Position numbers and translations under genes: made by a program. The notes below the pieces were generated by a model. The model ran no database searches. It saw only the letters and a list, made by a program, of their open reading frames with translations, and had not been told where the DNA came from. Shown here piece by piece: positions 14,693 through 22,264 of a stretch of 24,719 bases of DNA. The DNA is from RUG13409 sp045616985. GTDB lineage: Bacteria > Bacillota > Clostridia > Peptostreptococcales > Anaerovoracaceae. The stretch's first letter is position 1. Every line of letters starts with the position of its first letter. The DNA lies in the NCBI GenBank assembly GCA_045616985.1, contig JAZLHU010000053.1, forward strand, positions 1-24,719, given 5' to 3'.

Positions 14693-16618
14693 ATGCCAAG
14701 TAAATTCGGTGGTTATATGGGAAGGGTCGTTATGTACGATCTTTCCGCGCAGACACTGACTGATTACCCATGGACAGACGAAGACAGAGAGCTTTTCATC
14801 GGCGGAAAGATTATGGCTGCAAAGATCCTTTGCGATAATTTTACCGGCAGTGAGAAGGCTTTTTCCGAGGAAAATCTGATCGTTATTTCAACGGGTCCTC
14901 TTACGGGAACGGGTGCCCCGAGCTCTTCGCGTTTTAATATGTCCACACTTTCTCCCCAGACAGGCTTTATTACTTCATCAAACTGCGGAGGCCGCTTCGG
15001 GTACTATCTTAAGAAGGCGGGAATCGATGCCCTTATTTTAAAGGGCAAATGCGAAAAGCATTCATGGCTTGAAATCGATAACGGAAGCTTTATTCTTCAT
15101 GATGCCGATGACATCTGGGGACTTAATGCAAGTCCTGCGCAGGAGGCTTTGGTTTCCAAAATCGAAGAGCAGAAAAAGCGTAAGGTCAAGATGGCACAGC
15201 TTGTTATAGGGCCTGCAGGTGAAAATCTTGTAAAGTATGCATCGGTTGTTTCTGACGAAAGAGTTGCGGGAAGAGCGGGTGTCGGTGCCGTATACGGATG
15301 GAAAAACCTGAAGGGAATTACCGTTACAGGCGTAAAGAACGTTTCTGTTTCCGATCCGCAAAAAACAAAGGAATGGTGCAAGAAGTGGTTTAAGTATCTT
15401 AAAGAGCATCCTCTTACGGGCAATCAGCTTCCGCGCCTGGGAACAGCCGGACTTGTATCGCAGATGCAGATGCGCGGCATGCTTTCTACAAAGAACTACA
15501 ACTACGGTCAGTACGAAGATTTTGATATGGTAAACGGCGAGACTCTTGCCGAAGAGTACAATATCGTAAACAAGGGCTGCCTTACATGTCCTATCAAATG
15601 TGCAAGAACGGTTAATGTTGACGGAAAGGCTGTAAAGGGACCGGAGCTTGAAACGCTCGGGCTTCTGGGCGGCGGCATATTAAATAACAATATGCAGCTT
15701 ATTCTTGACTGGAACTACCAGCTTGATGAGCTTGGTCTTGATACGATTTCCGCATCGTCCACCCTTGCATGGGCTATGGAAGCAAATGAGAAGGGCCTTT
15801 GGAACAACGGACTTGAGTTCGGAAAGACCGATAATATCAAGCAGGTCTTTGATGACATTGCCCACAGAAGAGGCATAGGTGATGAGCTTGCAGAGGGAAG
15901 CAGGCGCCTTGCTGAAAAATACGGCGGCAAAGAATTTGCCATCAACGCAAAGGGACTTGAGCTTGCGGCTTACGAACCGAGACGCGCCGTCGGGCAGGGG
16001 CTTGGTTATGCGGTCTCCAACAGGGGCGGCTGCCACCTTAACGGAGGGTATCTTGTAATCGTTGAGGGTCTGGGACTCTTTACCGATCCGCAGACACCAA
16101 AGGCAAAGGCTGATTTTACAATGATGTTCCAGGATCTTATGGAAATGATTTCCGCAACAGGACAGTGCCTGTTTACGTCGTATGCTTTTTTCCCGGGATT
16201 TCTGATAAAAAAACCGAACGGAGCTATTGCTTCTATCTGCAATAAGGCGATTCCGCATATCGGCTGGGCATTAAGATTTATCAATCGCTGTCCGGGCATT
16301 GCGGCAATGCACCTTCCCGTATTTCACCATACAAGAATGATGGGCTATGCCGTAGGAATGCCTATGACGTTCGGTAAATATTTAAGAAACGGCGAAAGAG
16401 GATATACACTTGAGCGATATGTAAACTCAAAGTTCGGCGTAAGCGCAAAGGATGATGCGCTTCCGAAGCGTCTGACGGATGTTCCGCAGGACCCGAATGA
16501 CCCATCCACAAGGGTCCCTCTTGAAACAATGAAGAAGACCTATTATAAGGCAAGAGGCTGGGATGCAAACGGTGTTCCGACAGAGAAAACATTAAGAAAG
16601 CTTAAAATTATTCAGTAG
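14693..16618 (+). CDS. aor: Aldehyde:ferredoxin oxidoreductase (tungsten-pterin enzyme), AOR2
   Basis: A cytoplasmic enzyme of 641 aa. The ATG at 14693 is chosen because a GGAGG site (14682-14686) is correctly spaced, while the in-frame GTG at 14651 lies at the predicted transcription start. Features include the pterin-domain segment GRAGVGAVYGWKNLKGI (193-209), [4Fe-4S] ligands C296, C299 and C303 (CLTCPIKC) plus C492, GPELETLG (316-323), ELGLDTIS (346-353), AYEPRRAVG (426-434) and SNRGGCHLNGG (442-452). It is clearly diverged from AOR1 (different length and different catalytic segment, YEPR versus HDPR), so the two likely have different substrates. It heads an operon with MoaD-like, ferredoxin and alcohol dehydrogenase genes, which fits acid reduction to aldehyde and onward to alcohol, or the reverse. 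Confidence 0.95.
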   Translation: MPSKFGGYMGRVVMYDLSAQTLTDYPWTDEDRELFIGGKIMAAKILCDNFTGSEKAFSEENLIVISTGPLTGTGAPSSSRFNMSTLSPQTGFITSSNCGGRFGYYLKKAGIDALILKGKCEKHSWLEIDNGSFILHDADDIWGLNASPAQEALVSKIEEQKKRKVKMAQLVIGPAGENLVKYASVVSDERVAGRAGVGAVYGWKNLKGITVTGVKNVSVSDPQKTKEWCKKWFKYLKEHPLTGNQLPRLGTAGLVSQMQMRGMLSTKNYNYGQYEDFDMVNGETLAEEYNIVNKGCLTCPIKCARTVNVDGKAVKGPELETLGLLGGGILNNNMQLILDWNYQLDELGLDTISASSTLAWAMEANEKGLWNNGLEFGKTDNIKQVFDDIAHRRGIGDELAEGSRRLAEKYGGKEFAINAKGLELAAYEPRRAVGQGLGYAVSNRGGCHLNGGYLVIVEGLGLFTDPQTPKAKADFTMMFQDLMEMISATGQCLFTSYAFFPGFLIKKPNGAIASICNKAIPHIGWALRFINRCPGIAAMHLPVFHHTRMMGYAVGMPMTFGKYLRNGERGYTLERYVNSKFGVSAKDDALPKRLTDVPQDPNDPSTRVPLETMKKTYYKARGWDANGVPTEKTLRKLKIIQ

Positions 16619-16627
16619 GAGGGCAAT

Positions 16628-16882
16628 ATGGTCAATGTAAAATTATTCGGCCTTTTCAGACTGGATACGGGAATTAAAGAGCTTGATGCCCGGGCAGACT
16701 CCGTAAAGGAGCTGTACCCGATCCTTCTTGCAAAGGCAAAGGAGAAGAACCCGGATACAACCATCACTTCGAAGGATATTGATGGCTGCATCGTGGTAAT
16801 AAACGGAAAGCAGTCCGGAAAAAACGCAAAGCTTTCCGACGGCGATAAAGTGATGCTGATGAGCCCTGTGTGCGGAGGATAA
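16628..16882 (+). CDS. MoaD/ThiS-like beta-grasp protein 2, C-terminal Gly-Gly
   Basis: A small protein of 84 aa. It begins with the beta-grasp strand MVNVKLFGLFR, has an Asp/Leu-rich helix (DSVKELYPILLAKAKEK), a VVINGK turn and a final SDGDKVMLMSPVCGG, ending in Gly-Gly as needed for activation by a ThiF/MoeB enzyme. A Cys sits just before the two glycines, unlike MoaD-like protein 1. The start follows the AOR2 stop by nine bases, with a GGAGG site overlapping that stop. It is likely to act in loading or maturing the AOR2 cofactor, although no MoaE gene is present here. Confidence 0.85.
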   Translation: MVNVKLFGLFRLDTGIKELDARADSVKELYPILLAKAKEKNPDTTITSKDIDGCIVVINGKQSGKNAKLSDGDKVMLMSPVCGG

Positions 16883-16886
16883 AAAA

Positions 16887-17111
16887 ATGGCAGAAAAAAT
16901 TAAGAAGCTTCCTTCCATAAGTTTTGATGATTGTGCAGGCTGCTCTGTATGCATAGAAAACTGCCCGAAAAATTGTCTGGGTCTTACGGGCCCGAGGTTT
17001 CACGGAGATATTCATACCGCGGCTGAACTTGTAAAGAAAGAAGAGTGTCTTGGCTGCGGTATCTGCGCAAAGGTTTGCCCGATAGAGGCAATTACGATGA
17101 TGGAGGTATAA
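16887..17111 (+). CDS. 2[4Fe-4S] ferredoxin
   Basis: A 74-aa electron carrier with two cluster motifs. The first is C16-x2-C19-x2-C22-x3-C26-P and the second is C54-x2-C57-x2-C60-x3-C64-P. An extra Cys30 and an insertion of about 20 residues between the clusters distinguish it from the shortest clostridial ferredoxins. Its place directly after AOR2 and the MoaD-like gene, with a GGAGGA site five bases after the previous stop region, indicates that it is the dedicated electron partner or an electron-transfer subunit of AOR2. Confidence 0.93.
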   Translation: MAEKIKKLPSISFDDCAGCSVCIENCPKNCLGLTGPRFHGDIHTAAELVKKEECLGCGICAKVCPIEAITMMEV

Positions 17112-17113
17112 TC

Positions 17114-18319
17114 ATGGGAAAGGTTTATTGCAGGATATTTCAGGGCGTTATGAAGGTAGGCAATTATTTCATGGGCTACCGGATGCCGGAGTACATAGAA
17201 GGGGTCGGAAGTGTTGTTAAGCTTCCGGAGCAGATCAGGGCAAAGGGTCTTAAGAAGGTCCTCTTTGTGTCGGACCCCGGACTTATGAAGCTTGGTCTTC
17301 CGAATAAGCTGTTTGAGGCAATGGATAAGGCCGGTCTTGAATATGCCATGTACACAGACGTGCAGCCGAACCCGACATCCGATAACGTTGAGGCAGGCTA
17401 CAAGGTGTATTGCGACAATAAGTGCGAAGGCATTATTGCAATGGGCGGCGGCTCTCCGATGGACTGTGCAAAGGGGGTTGCGGCAAAAATTGCGCATCCG
17501 GATAAAAGAGTTGATCAGCTTCAGGGTCTTTTAAAGGTCCATAAAAGAATCGTTCCGTTCTGGGCTATTCCGACAACGTCGGGAACAGGCTCGGAAACAA
17601 CGGTTGCCGCAGTAATCACAGACAGCAGGACACATCATAAGGCATCGATCAACGACCCGTCCATACTTCCAAAGTATGCGGTATTGGATCCGGAGCTTAC
17701 GGTCGGTCTTCCTCCGTTTATAACGGCAACAACGGGTATGGATGCACTTTGTCATGCCGTTGAAAGCTACACGAACTGGACATACTGCACACCGCTTGAG
17801 AAAGAGCTTTCAAAGAAAGCCGTTAAGCTTATATATGATAATCTTCTTACGGCATTCAATGACGGAGCAAATCTTGAGGCTCGCCAGAATATGCAGTTTG
17901 CATCATTTTATGCAGGACGCTCGTTTACAAGAGGCTGCGTAGGATACGTACACGCTGTAGGTCATACTCTGGGCGGACTTTACGGAGTTGCTCACGGGCT
18001 TGCAATGTCGGTTATTCTTCCTCACGTTATGCGGCAGTTCGGACCTGCTGTTTACGATAGGCTTGCAGATCTGGCGGATGTATGCGGAATGAAGGGAGCA
18101 AACAGCGAAGAAAAGGCTCTTAAGTTCATCGCCTGGATGGATGACCTTAAGAAGCAGATGAATCTTCCTGCAGGTCTTGATATGATCAAGGATGAGGATA
18201 TTCCTCAGATTATCGCATGGGCTGATAAGGAGGCAAATCCTCTCTATCCGGTTCCCGTGATCTGGGGAGAAGAGGACTTTAAGAAGCTCATCCAAACTTT
18301 AAGAACAGCACAATGGTAA
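17114..18319 (+). CDS. Iron-containing alcohol dehydrogenase
   Basis: A cytoplasmic NAD(P)-dependent enzyme of 401 aa of the FucO/group III family, interconverting an alcohol and an aldehyde. The nucleotide loop GGGSPMD is at 111-117, TTSGTGSE at 154-161, and the metal ligands by alignment to FucO are D210 and H214 (GMDALCHAVE), H280 and H294 (HAVGHTLGGLYGVAHG). The ATG at 17114 is preferred over a start at 17045, which lies inside the ferredoxin gene, because GGAGG (17102-17106) is well placed. It starts two bases after the ferredoxin stop. With AOR2 it completes an acid to aldehyde to alcohol route. Its final codons overlap the start of the next gene. Confidence 0.94.
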   Translation: MGKVYCRIFQGVMKVGNYFMGYRMPEYIEGVGSVVKLPEQIRAKGLKKVLFVSDPGLMKLGLPNKLFEAMDKAGLEYAMYTDVQPNPTSDNVEAGYKVYCDNKCEGIIAMGGGSPMDCAKGVAAKIAHPDKRVDQLQGLLKVHKRIVPFWAIPTTSGTGSETTVAAVITDSRTHHKASINDPSILPKYAVLDPELTVGLPPFITATTGMDALCHAVESYTNWTYCTPLEKELSKKAVKLIYDNLLTAFNDGANLEARQNMQFASFYAGRSFTRGCVGYVHAVGHTLGGLYGVAHGLAMSVILPHVMRQFGPAVYDRLADLADVCGMKGANSEEKALKFIAWMDDLKKQMNLPAGLDMIKDEDIPQIIAWADKEANPLYPVPVIWGEEDFKKLIQTLRTAQW

Positions 18320-19326
18320 AAAACACAATGAAAAAACTGATCTCAATTCTGATCCTGTCGGCAGCTCTGCTTCTGACAGCCTGCGGAGCTCCGGAAACAT
18401 CGCATTACGAGCCGCAGGATTACATTCTTGAAACGGAGTGGAAGGACGATTTTAAGATCCTTCAGCTTTGTGATATTCATTTAGCAAACAAGGATGCAAG
18501 ATTCCGTCACTACGATTTTATTGATCTGACAATAAAGGATGCAGATCCGGACATGATAGTTCTTACCGGCGATAACTTTACATTTGCCGATAAGGCTGTT
18601 GCCGTGGAACTTTTCGAATGGATGAACAGTCATAAGATCCCATGGGCTCTTGTCTGGGGCAATCACGACGAACAATGCTATTTCTCGATCGACTGGGTAA
18701 CGGACTATCTTAACAATCTCGGATATTTCTGCAGGTTTATAGACCATCAGGATGATGATGTATACGGAAATTCCAACTATGCAATCAATCTTATGGACGG
18801 GAACAGGATAAAAGAGCAGATTATCCTGATGGATTCCAATCGCTATAATTACGGTGAATATTGGGGATATGATTACATCAAGGAGGATCAGATCGAGTGG
18901 TATGAAAATATCGTAAAGTATACCAAACAGCAAAACGGAGGGGAAACGGTTCCATCCATTGCTTTTTTCCATATACCTCTTCCCGAATTTCAGACAGCAT
19001 GGGATGAGGCTACAGAAGGTAATAAGGATGCAAAGCTTGAAAGCGGAGGGATGGGAGAATCAGTAAGCTGCCCGCAGGTCAATTCGGGATTGTTTGACAA
19101 GATGCTGGAGCTTGGCTCAACCAAGGCTGTATGCGTTGCACACGATCATGTAAACAATTCAAGAATTCTTTACAAGGGAATATATCTTTCTTATGGTGTC
19201 AACTCCGATGACAGAATTTATTACGATGAGGATATGATGGGAGGTCTGCTTATCACGATTCACAATGATAACAGCCTTGATTTTGAACCTGTTTATCACA
19301 CATACGAGGAGGTGGCAAAGAAATGA
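18313..19326 (+). CDS. Calcineurin-like metallophosphoesterase lipoprotein
   Basis: A 337-aa (or 332-aa) protein. The signal peptide ends in LTAC (Cys24), so it is probably anchored on the outer face of the membrane. The phosphoesterase motifs are complete: D54-I-H56, GDN (86-88), GNHD (116-119), FFHIP (His in the fourth motif) and VAHDH near residue 275. The layout is like the Icc/PhoD-related and YkuE-like group acting on phosphomono- or diesters. The ATG at 18313 overlaps the stop of the dehydrogenase, and a second ATG at 18328 begins the typical MKKLIS signal. Neither has a clear ribosome binding site, so coupling to the upstream gene is likely. Why it belongs to an AOR operon is unknown. 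Confidence 0.85.
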   Translation: MVKNTMKKLISILILSAALLLTACGAPETSHYEPQDYILETEWKDDFKILQLCDIHLANKDARFRHYDFIDLTIKDADPDMIVLTGDNFTFADKAVAVELFEWMNSHKIPWALVWGNHDEQCYFSIDWVTDYLNNLGYFCRFIDHQDDDVYGNSNYAINLMDGNRIKEQIILMDSNRYNYGEYWGYDYIKEDQIEWYENIVKYTKQQNGGETVPSIAFFHIPLPEFQTAWDEATEGNKDAKLESGGMGESVSCPQVNSGLFDKMLELGSTKAVCVAHDHVNNSRILYKGIYLSYGVNSDDRIYYDEDMMGGLLITIHNDNSLDFEPVYHTYEEVAKK

Positions 19327-20240
19327 TAGTAAGAGGTAAATCTTTGCTCTCCAAAAGAGCTACGATACTTATATTGATTGCCCTTGTTTTGCTTGGGTCG
19401 TTTGTAACGTTTTATGCAACAAATCTTATCCTGAGTGACGTATCAAATATGTTCTATATGACTATCACTCAGGATGTAATAACAAGCCTTCCGATTTTTC
19501 TGATTTCGGTTCAGTTTGTTGCCGCAACCTTCTTTATTCACCGCCTGTACATAAGACCGCAGTATACAAAGAGGACATTTATACTCTTTATGGACTGGCT
19601 TACATTATCATCGCTTCTTGGGGCTGCTTCAACAGTTGTAACAGGACCTTTAATGTACGGTGATATGACTGCTCCTTATCCGTTTAAGGGTGCAACGGTG
19701 CTGTGCCTTATCTGGCATATTGCAATTTTCCTTGTTTCAACATTCTTAAGCACTTGGGCTCAGGGCATTATTGATGATGCGGAAAAGAAAAAGGCGGACG
19801 TTAAGTATATCATTTACACTATCTTCCTGGCTGTTTTGGTATTCTTTTCATTTAATCGTTTCGGAGCACTTCTTTGGGCGCCGGTTTATGCTCAGACAAG
19901 AACGCTGTATTTAACCTGGCCGTTCTATGTTTCACTGGCTCTTCCGATGTTGCTTTTAATGTACATGCCGATCACATCGTTTGAACTTGATAAAAAGAAC
20001 AGATGGTTTACCGTATGGTACGTAAGTGCAATCATAGTGCTGAACATAGTCTTTGCGATCATAGTCTTTAAGAGAGGTATGGCAAATCCGCTGTTTATTT
20101 CGGCAATTTCTCCGGCTCTGGCTATTGAAAGACTTCTTACAAAGCCGATTGATGTTATAGTACAGTTTGCATTATTGTTCGTCCTTGGACTCTTTGCTTT
20201 AAGGTATGCAATCTGGAGAGCAGGAAAAAAGCATAAATAG
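19323..20240 (+). CDS. Polytopic membrane protein of unknown function
   Basis: A 305-aa protein that I do not recognise. About seven to eight hydrophobic segments can be counted (roughly residues 15-35, 50-75, 90-110, 125-145, 165-185, 197-217, 230-250 and 275-297). A cytoplasmic-looking loop DDAEKKKADVKY is near 150-161. There is no signal peptide beyond the first membrane segment and no motif of a known transporter. It overlaps the stop codon of the phosphoesterase (ATGA), so the two are probably co-translated and may form a unit. It ends the AOR2 operon, and no clear terminator follows before the lysine-riboswitch promoter. Confidence 0.75.
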   Translation: MIVRGKSLLSKRATILILIALVLLGSFVTFYATNLILSDVSNMFYMTITQDVITSLPIFLISVQFVAATFFIHRLYIRPQYTKRTFILFMDWLTLSSLLGAASTVVTGPLMYGDMTAPYPFKGATVLCLIWHIAIFLVSTFLSTWAQGIIDDAEKKKADVKYIIYTIFLAVLVFFSFNRFGALLWAPVYAQTRTLYLTWPFYVSLALPMLLLMYMPITSFELDKKNRWFTVWYVSAIIVLNIVFAIIVFKRGMANPLFISAISPALAIERLLTKPIDVIVQFALLFVLGLFALRYAIWRAGKKHK

Positions 20241-20242
20241 GC

Positions 20243-20271
20243 TTGACTTAGGGGGAAATAGAGTTTATACT
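20243..20271 (+). promoter_or_regulatory. Promoter of the lysine-riboswitch transcript
   Basis: TTGACT (20243-20248), a 17-base spacer and TATACT (20266-20271), about 20 bases upstream of the aptamer. Confidence 0.75.
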
Positions 20272-20290
20272 TCTACATAATTAAATAGGG

Positions 20291-20454
20291 CATGATAGAG
20301 GCGCGGTATTTAAGAGTAGCTTTAAAAGGTTCGCAGGAGAAAAAAGCGAAAGGAAAGACCGCCGAAGGGAAATGCTTCCTGCAGGGCATTTTACCTGGGC
20401 GTATGAAGAATATTCATACGACTGTCAAAGAGAATTCTTTGGAGAGCTGTCGTG
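20291..20454 (+). promoter_or_regulatory. Lysine riboswitch (L-box) aptamer
   Basis: The conserved L-box core is readable: AGAGGCGCGGTATTTAAGAG at the 5' side, AAGACCGCCGAAGGG in the middle, then CCTGGG, GACTGTCA, and TGGAGAGCTGTCGTG at the 3' side. The closing helix P1 is formed by CATGATAG (20291-20298) and CTGTCGTG (20447-20454). When lysine binds, P1 is held together and the downstream terminator can fold. The regulated gene is an NhaC-family carrier, a class already linked to L-boxes as candidate lysine transporters. Confidence 0.95.
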
Positions 20455-20482
20455 AATGAAATTCTTTGTTTTGATTTTTAAG

Positions 20483-20516
20483 AATTGAGTCATGATGGGT
20501 CATGGCTCAATTTTTT
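20483..20516 (+). terminator. Riboswitch expression-platform terminator
   Basis: TTGAGTCATGA (20485-20495) pairs with TCATGGCTCAA (20500-20510) around a TGGG loop and is followed by six T residues. Its 5' arm contains CATGAT, the same bases as the 5' strand of the aptamer P1, so it can be captured by the P1 3' strand. AATTCTT (20460-20466) also pairs with AAGAATT (20480-20486), extending this antiterminator. Confidence 0.9.
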
Positions 20517-20537
20517 AATCAGAAAAGGAGATTACAA

Positions 20538-22088
20538 ATGGAAATTATCAACACGGGATGGTCGCTGGTGCCTGCACTGATTGCAATTGTACTTGCACTC
20601 ATCACAAAAGAGGTCTATTCCTCACTTTTTGTAGGAATACTCTTTGGAGGCCTTCTTTATTCGGGGTTTAATCTTGTTGCCACAATGGAGCATGTATTTG
20701 TGGATGGAATGATAGGCTCTCTGGCAGATTCATGGAATGCAGGGATTTTGATTTTCCTTGTTATACTCGGTGCCATGGTCCAGATGATGAACAGAGCGGG
20801 AGGCTCGGCAGCATTCGGGCGTTGGGCAGCCGCAAATGTAAAGAGCAAGGTCGGCGCGCAGGCTGCAACGATTTTTCTGGGCATGCTTATATTTATTGAT
20901 GACTATTTCAACTGTCTTACGGTTGGTTCGGTCATGAGACCAGTAACCGATAAGCACGGCATTTCAAGAGAAAAGCTGGCTTACCTTATTGACGCAACAG
21001 CAGCGCCTGTCTGCATAATAGCTCCGATTTCATCATGGGCTGCGGCAGTTACTTCTTCTGTTGACGGACTTAACGGACTGGATCTTTTCATCAGGGCTAT
21101 TCCGTATAACTATTACGCACTTCTTACGATACTAATGATGTTTGTACTTGCAATCGGCAGGTTCGACTTCGGTCCGATGGACCTTGCGGAGGCAGCTCAA
21201 AGAGTTCAGCACAAGAGCAAGGGGCATCTTCCAGGCGAGGCTATGATAGGTAAAACTCAGAACGAAATTGAGGACAATCCGAAGGGAAGAGTTATCCACC
21301 TTGTTCTTCCTATCATTGTGCTTATTATCTGCTGTGTAATCGGAATGATCTATACAGGCGATTACTTCGGCGGTGCAAGCTTCTCTGAGGCATTTGCAAA
21401 TTCCGATGCTTCCGTTGGTCTGGTATTCGGCTCGGTCGTTGCTTTGATATTTACGATTATCTTCTTTACCGCAACAGGCGTGATCAGCTTCAAAAACTGC
21501 ATGAGCTGTATACCTGACGGATTTAAGTCAATGGTTCCGGCAATCCTTATTCTGACATTTGCATGGACATTAAAGGCAATGACAAATTCCCTCGGTTCTG
21601 ATGTATTTGTAGATAATATGGTTCAGAGCTTTGCAGATAACAATGCGATAATGAGTCTTATCCCTGCATTCGTATTTATTGTGGGCTGCATTATTTCTTT
21701 TGCCACGGGGACGTCCTGGGGAACGTTCGGGATCCTTATCCCGATCGTTGCAAAGGTATTCGACTACGATATCAACAACACACTTATGGTTATCTGCATA
21801 TCCGCTTGCATGGCAGGCGCTGTGTGCGGAGATCACTGCAGCCCGATTTCAGATACCACGATCATGGCATCTGCGGGGGCTCAGTGCGAGCATATCAACC
21901 ACGTATCTACTCAGCTTCCGTATGCAATCACGGCAGCACTGCTTTCCCTGATTACATACATCTTTGCAGGCTTTGTAAGAAATGCATTTGCATCCCTGAC
22001 ATTCGGAATTGTTCTTACGGTAGTTGTACTTCTTGTTATCAGGAAGGTCTGGGGCAGCAGAAAAGCTGCAACAAGTTCTGCTGAATAA
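20538..22088 (+). CDS. NhaC-family Na+/H+ antiporter-like carrier, probable lysine transporter
   Basis: An integral membrane protein of 516 aa with about a dozen hydrophobic segments. NhaC signatures are FIDDYFNCLTVGSVMRPVTD (about 120-140) and GDHCSPISDTTIMAS in the C-terminal half. The ATG at 20538 with AAAGGAG (20524-20530) is the true start, while the in-frame ATG at 20502 lies inside the terminator hairpin and is rejected. Control by a lysine riboswitch argues that the substrate is lysine, in line with the LysW proposal for NhaC-type proteins under L-boxes, rather than simple sodium export. It is a single-gene unit closed by a terminator in a palindromic element. Confidence 0.92.
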   Translation: MEIINTGWSLVPALIAIVLALITKEVYSSLFVGILFGGLLYSGFNLVATMEHVFVDGMIGSLADSWNAGILIFLVILGAMVQMMNRAGGSAAFGRWAAANVKSKVGAQAATIFLGMLIFIDDYFNCLTVGSVMRPVTDKHGISREKLAYLIDATAAPVCIIAPISSWAAAVTSSVDGLNGLDLFIRAIPYNYYALLTILMMFVLAIGRFDFGPMDLAEAAQRVQHKSKGHLPGEAMIGKTQNEIEDNPKGRVIHLVLPIIVLIICCVIGMIYTGDYFGGASFSEAFANSDASVGLVFGSVVALIFTIIFFTATGVISFKNCMSCIPDGFKSMVPAILILTFAWTLKAMTNSLGSDVFVDNMVQSFADNNAIMSLIPAFVFIVGCIISFATGTSWGTFGILIPIVAKVFDYDINNTLMVICISACMAGAVCGDHCSPISDTTIMASAGAQCEHINHVSTQLPYAITAALLSLITYIFAGFVRNAFASLTFGIVLTVVVLLVIRKVWGSRKAATSSAE

Positions 22089-22264
22089 GTAAGAAAGTAC
22101 TGACAGCTTCAAAGCTGTGCCTTGCATAAGCTGCGTCTTTGAACACAGCGAAAATTACGTAAAGAAAAACCCCGTCTCCGTACGGGGTTTTTTAGTAATT
22201 TGAGCTGATGTTCAACAGCAGCGTTGCACCAGCACAGCGTGAAGCTGTCAGTACTTTCTTGCTA
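22089..22264. repeat. Intergenic long imperfect palindrome filling the gap between nhaC-like and degT-like genes
   Basis: The arms 22091-22110 and 22241-22260 are perfect 20-base inverted repeats. The match continues inward with gaps: GCTGTGC, TTGCA/GTGCA, GCTGC, TTGAACA, CAGC and AAATTAC recur in the same order in the reverse complement of the other arm, down to the terminator at the centre. The element starts directly after one stop codon and ends at the other. The transcript could fold into one hairpin of about 175 bases. No second copy is in the window. Confidence 0.7.
22165..22194. terminator. Bidirectional intrinsic terminator
   Basis: AAAACCCCGT (22166-22175) pairs with ACGGGGTTTT (22182-22191) around CTCCGT. 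A T-tract lies on the right and an A-tract on the left, so it can stop both convergent transcripts. Confidence 0.9.

Noticed and set aside
15680..16258. 192-codon open frame antisense to AOR2
   Set aside because: It is a shadow of the AOR2 coding sequence with no start signals or domain.
17045..17113. Longer start for the iron alcohol dehydrogenase
   Set aside because: It is within ferredoxin codons, and GGAGG precedes ATG 17114.
20502..20537. In-frame ATG start for the NhaC-type carrier
   Set aside because: It lies inside the riboswitch terminator stem; ATG 20538 has AAAGGAG.
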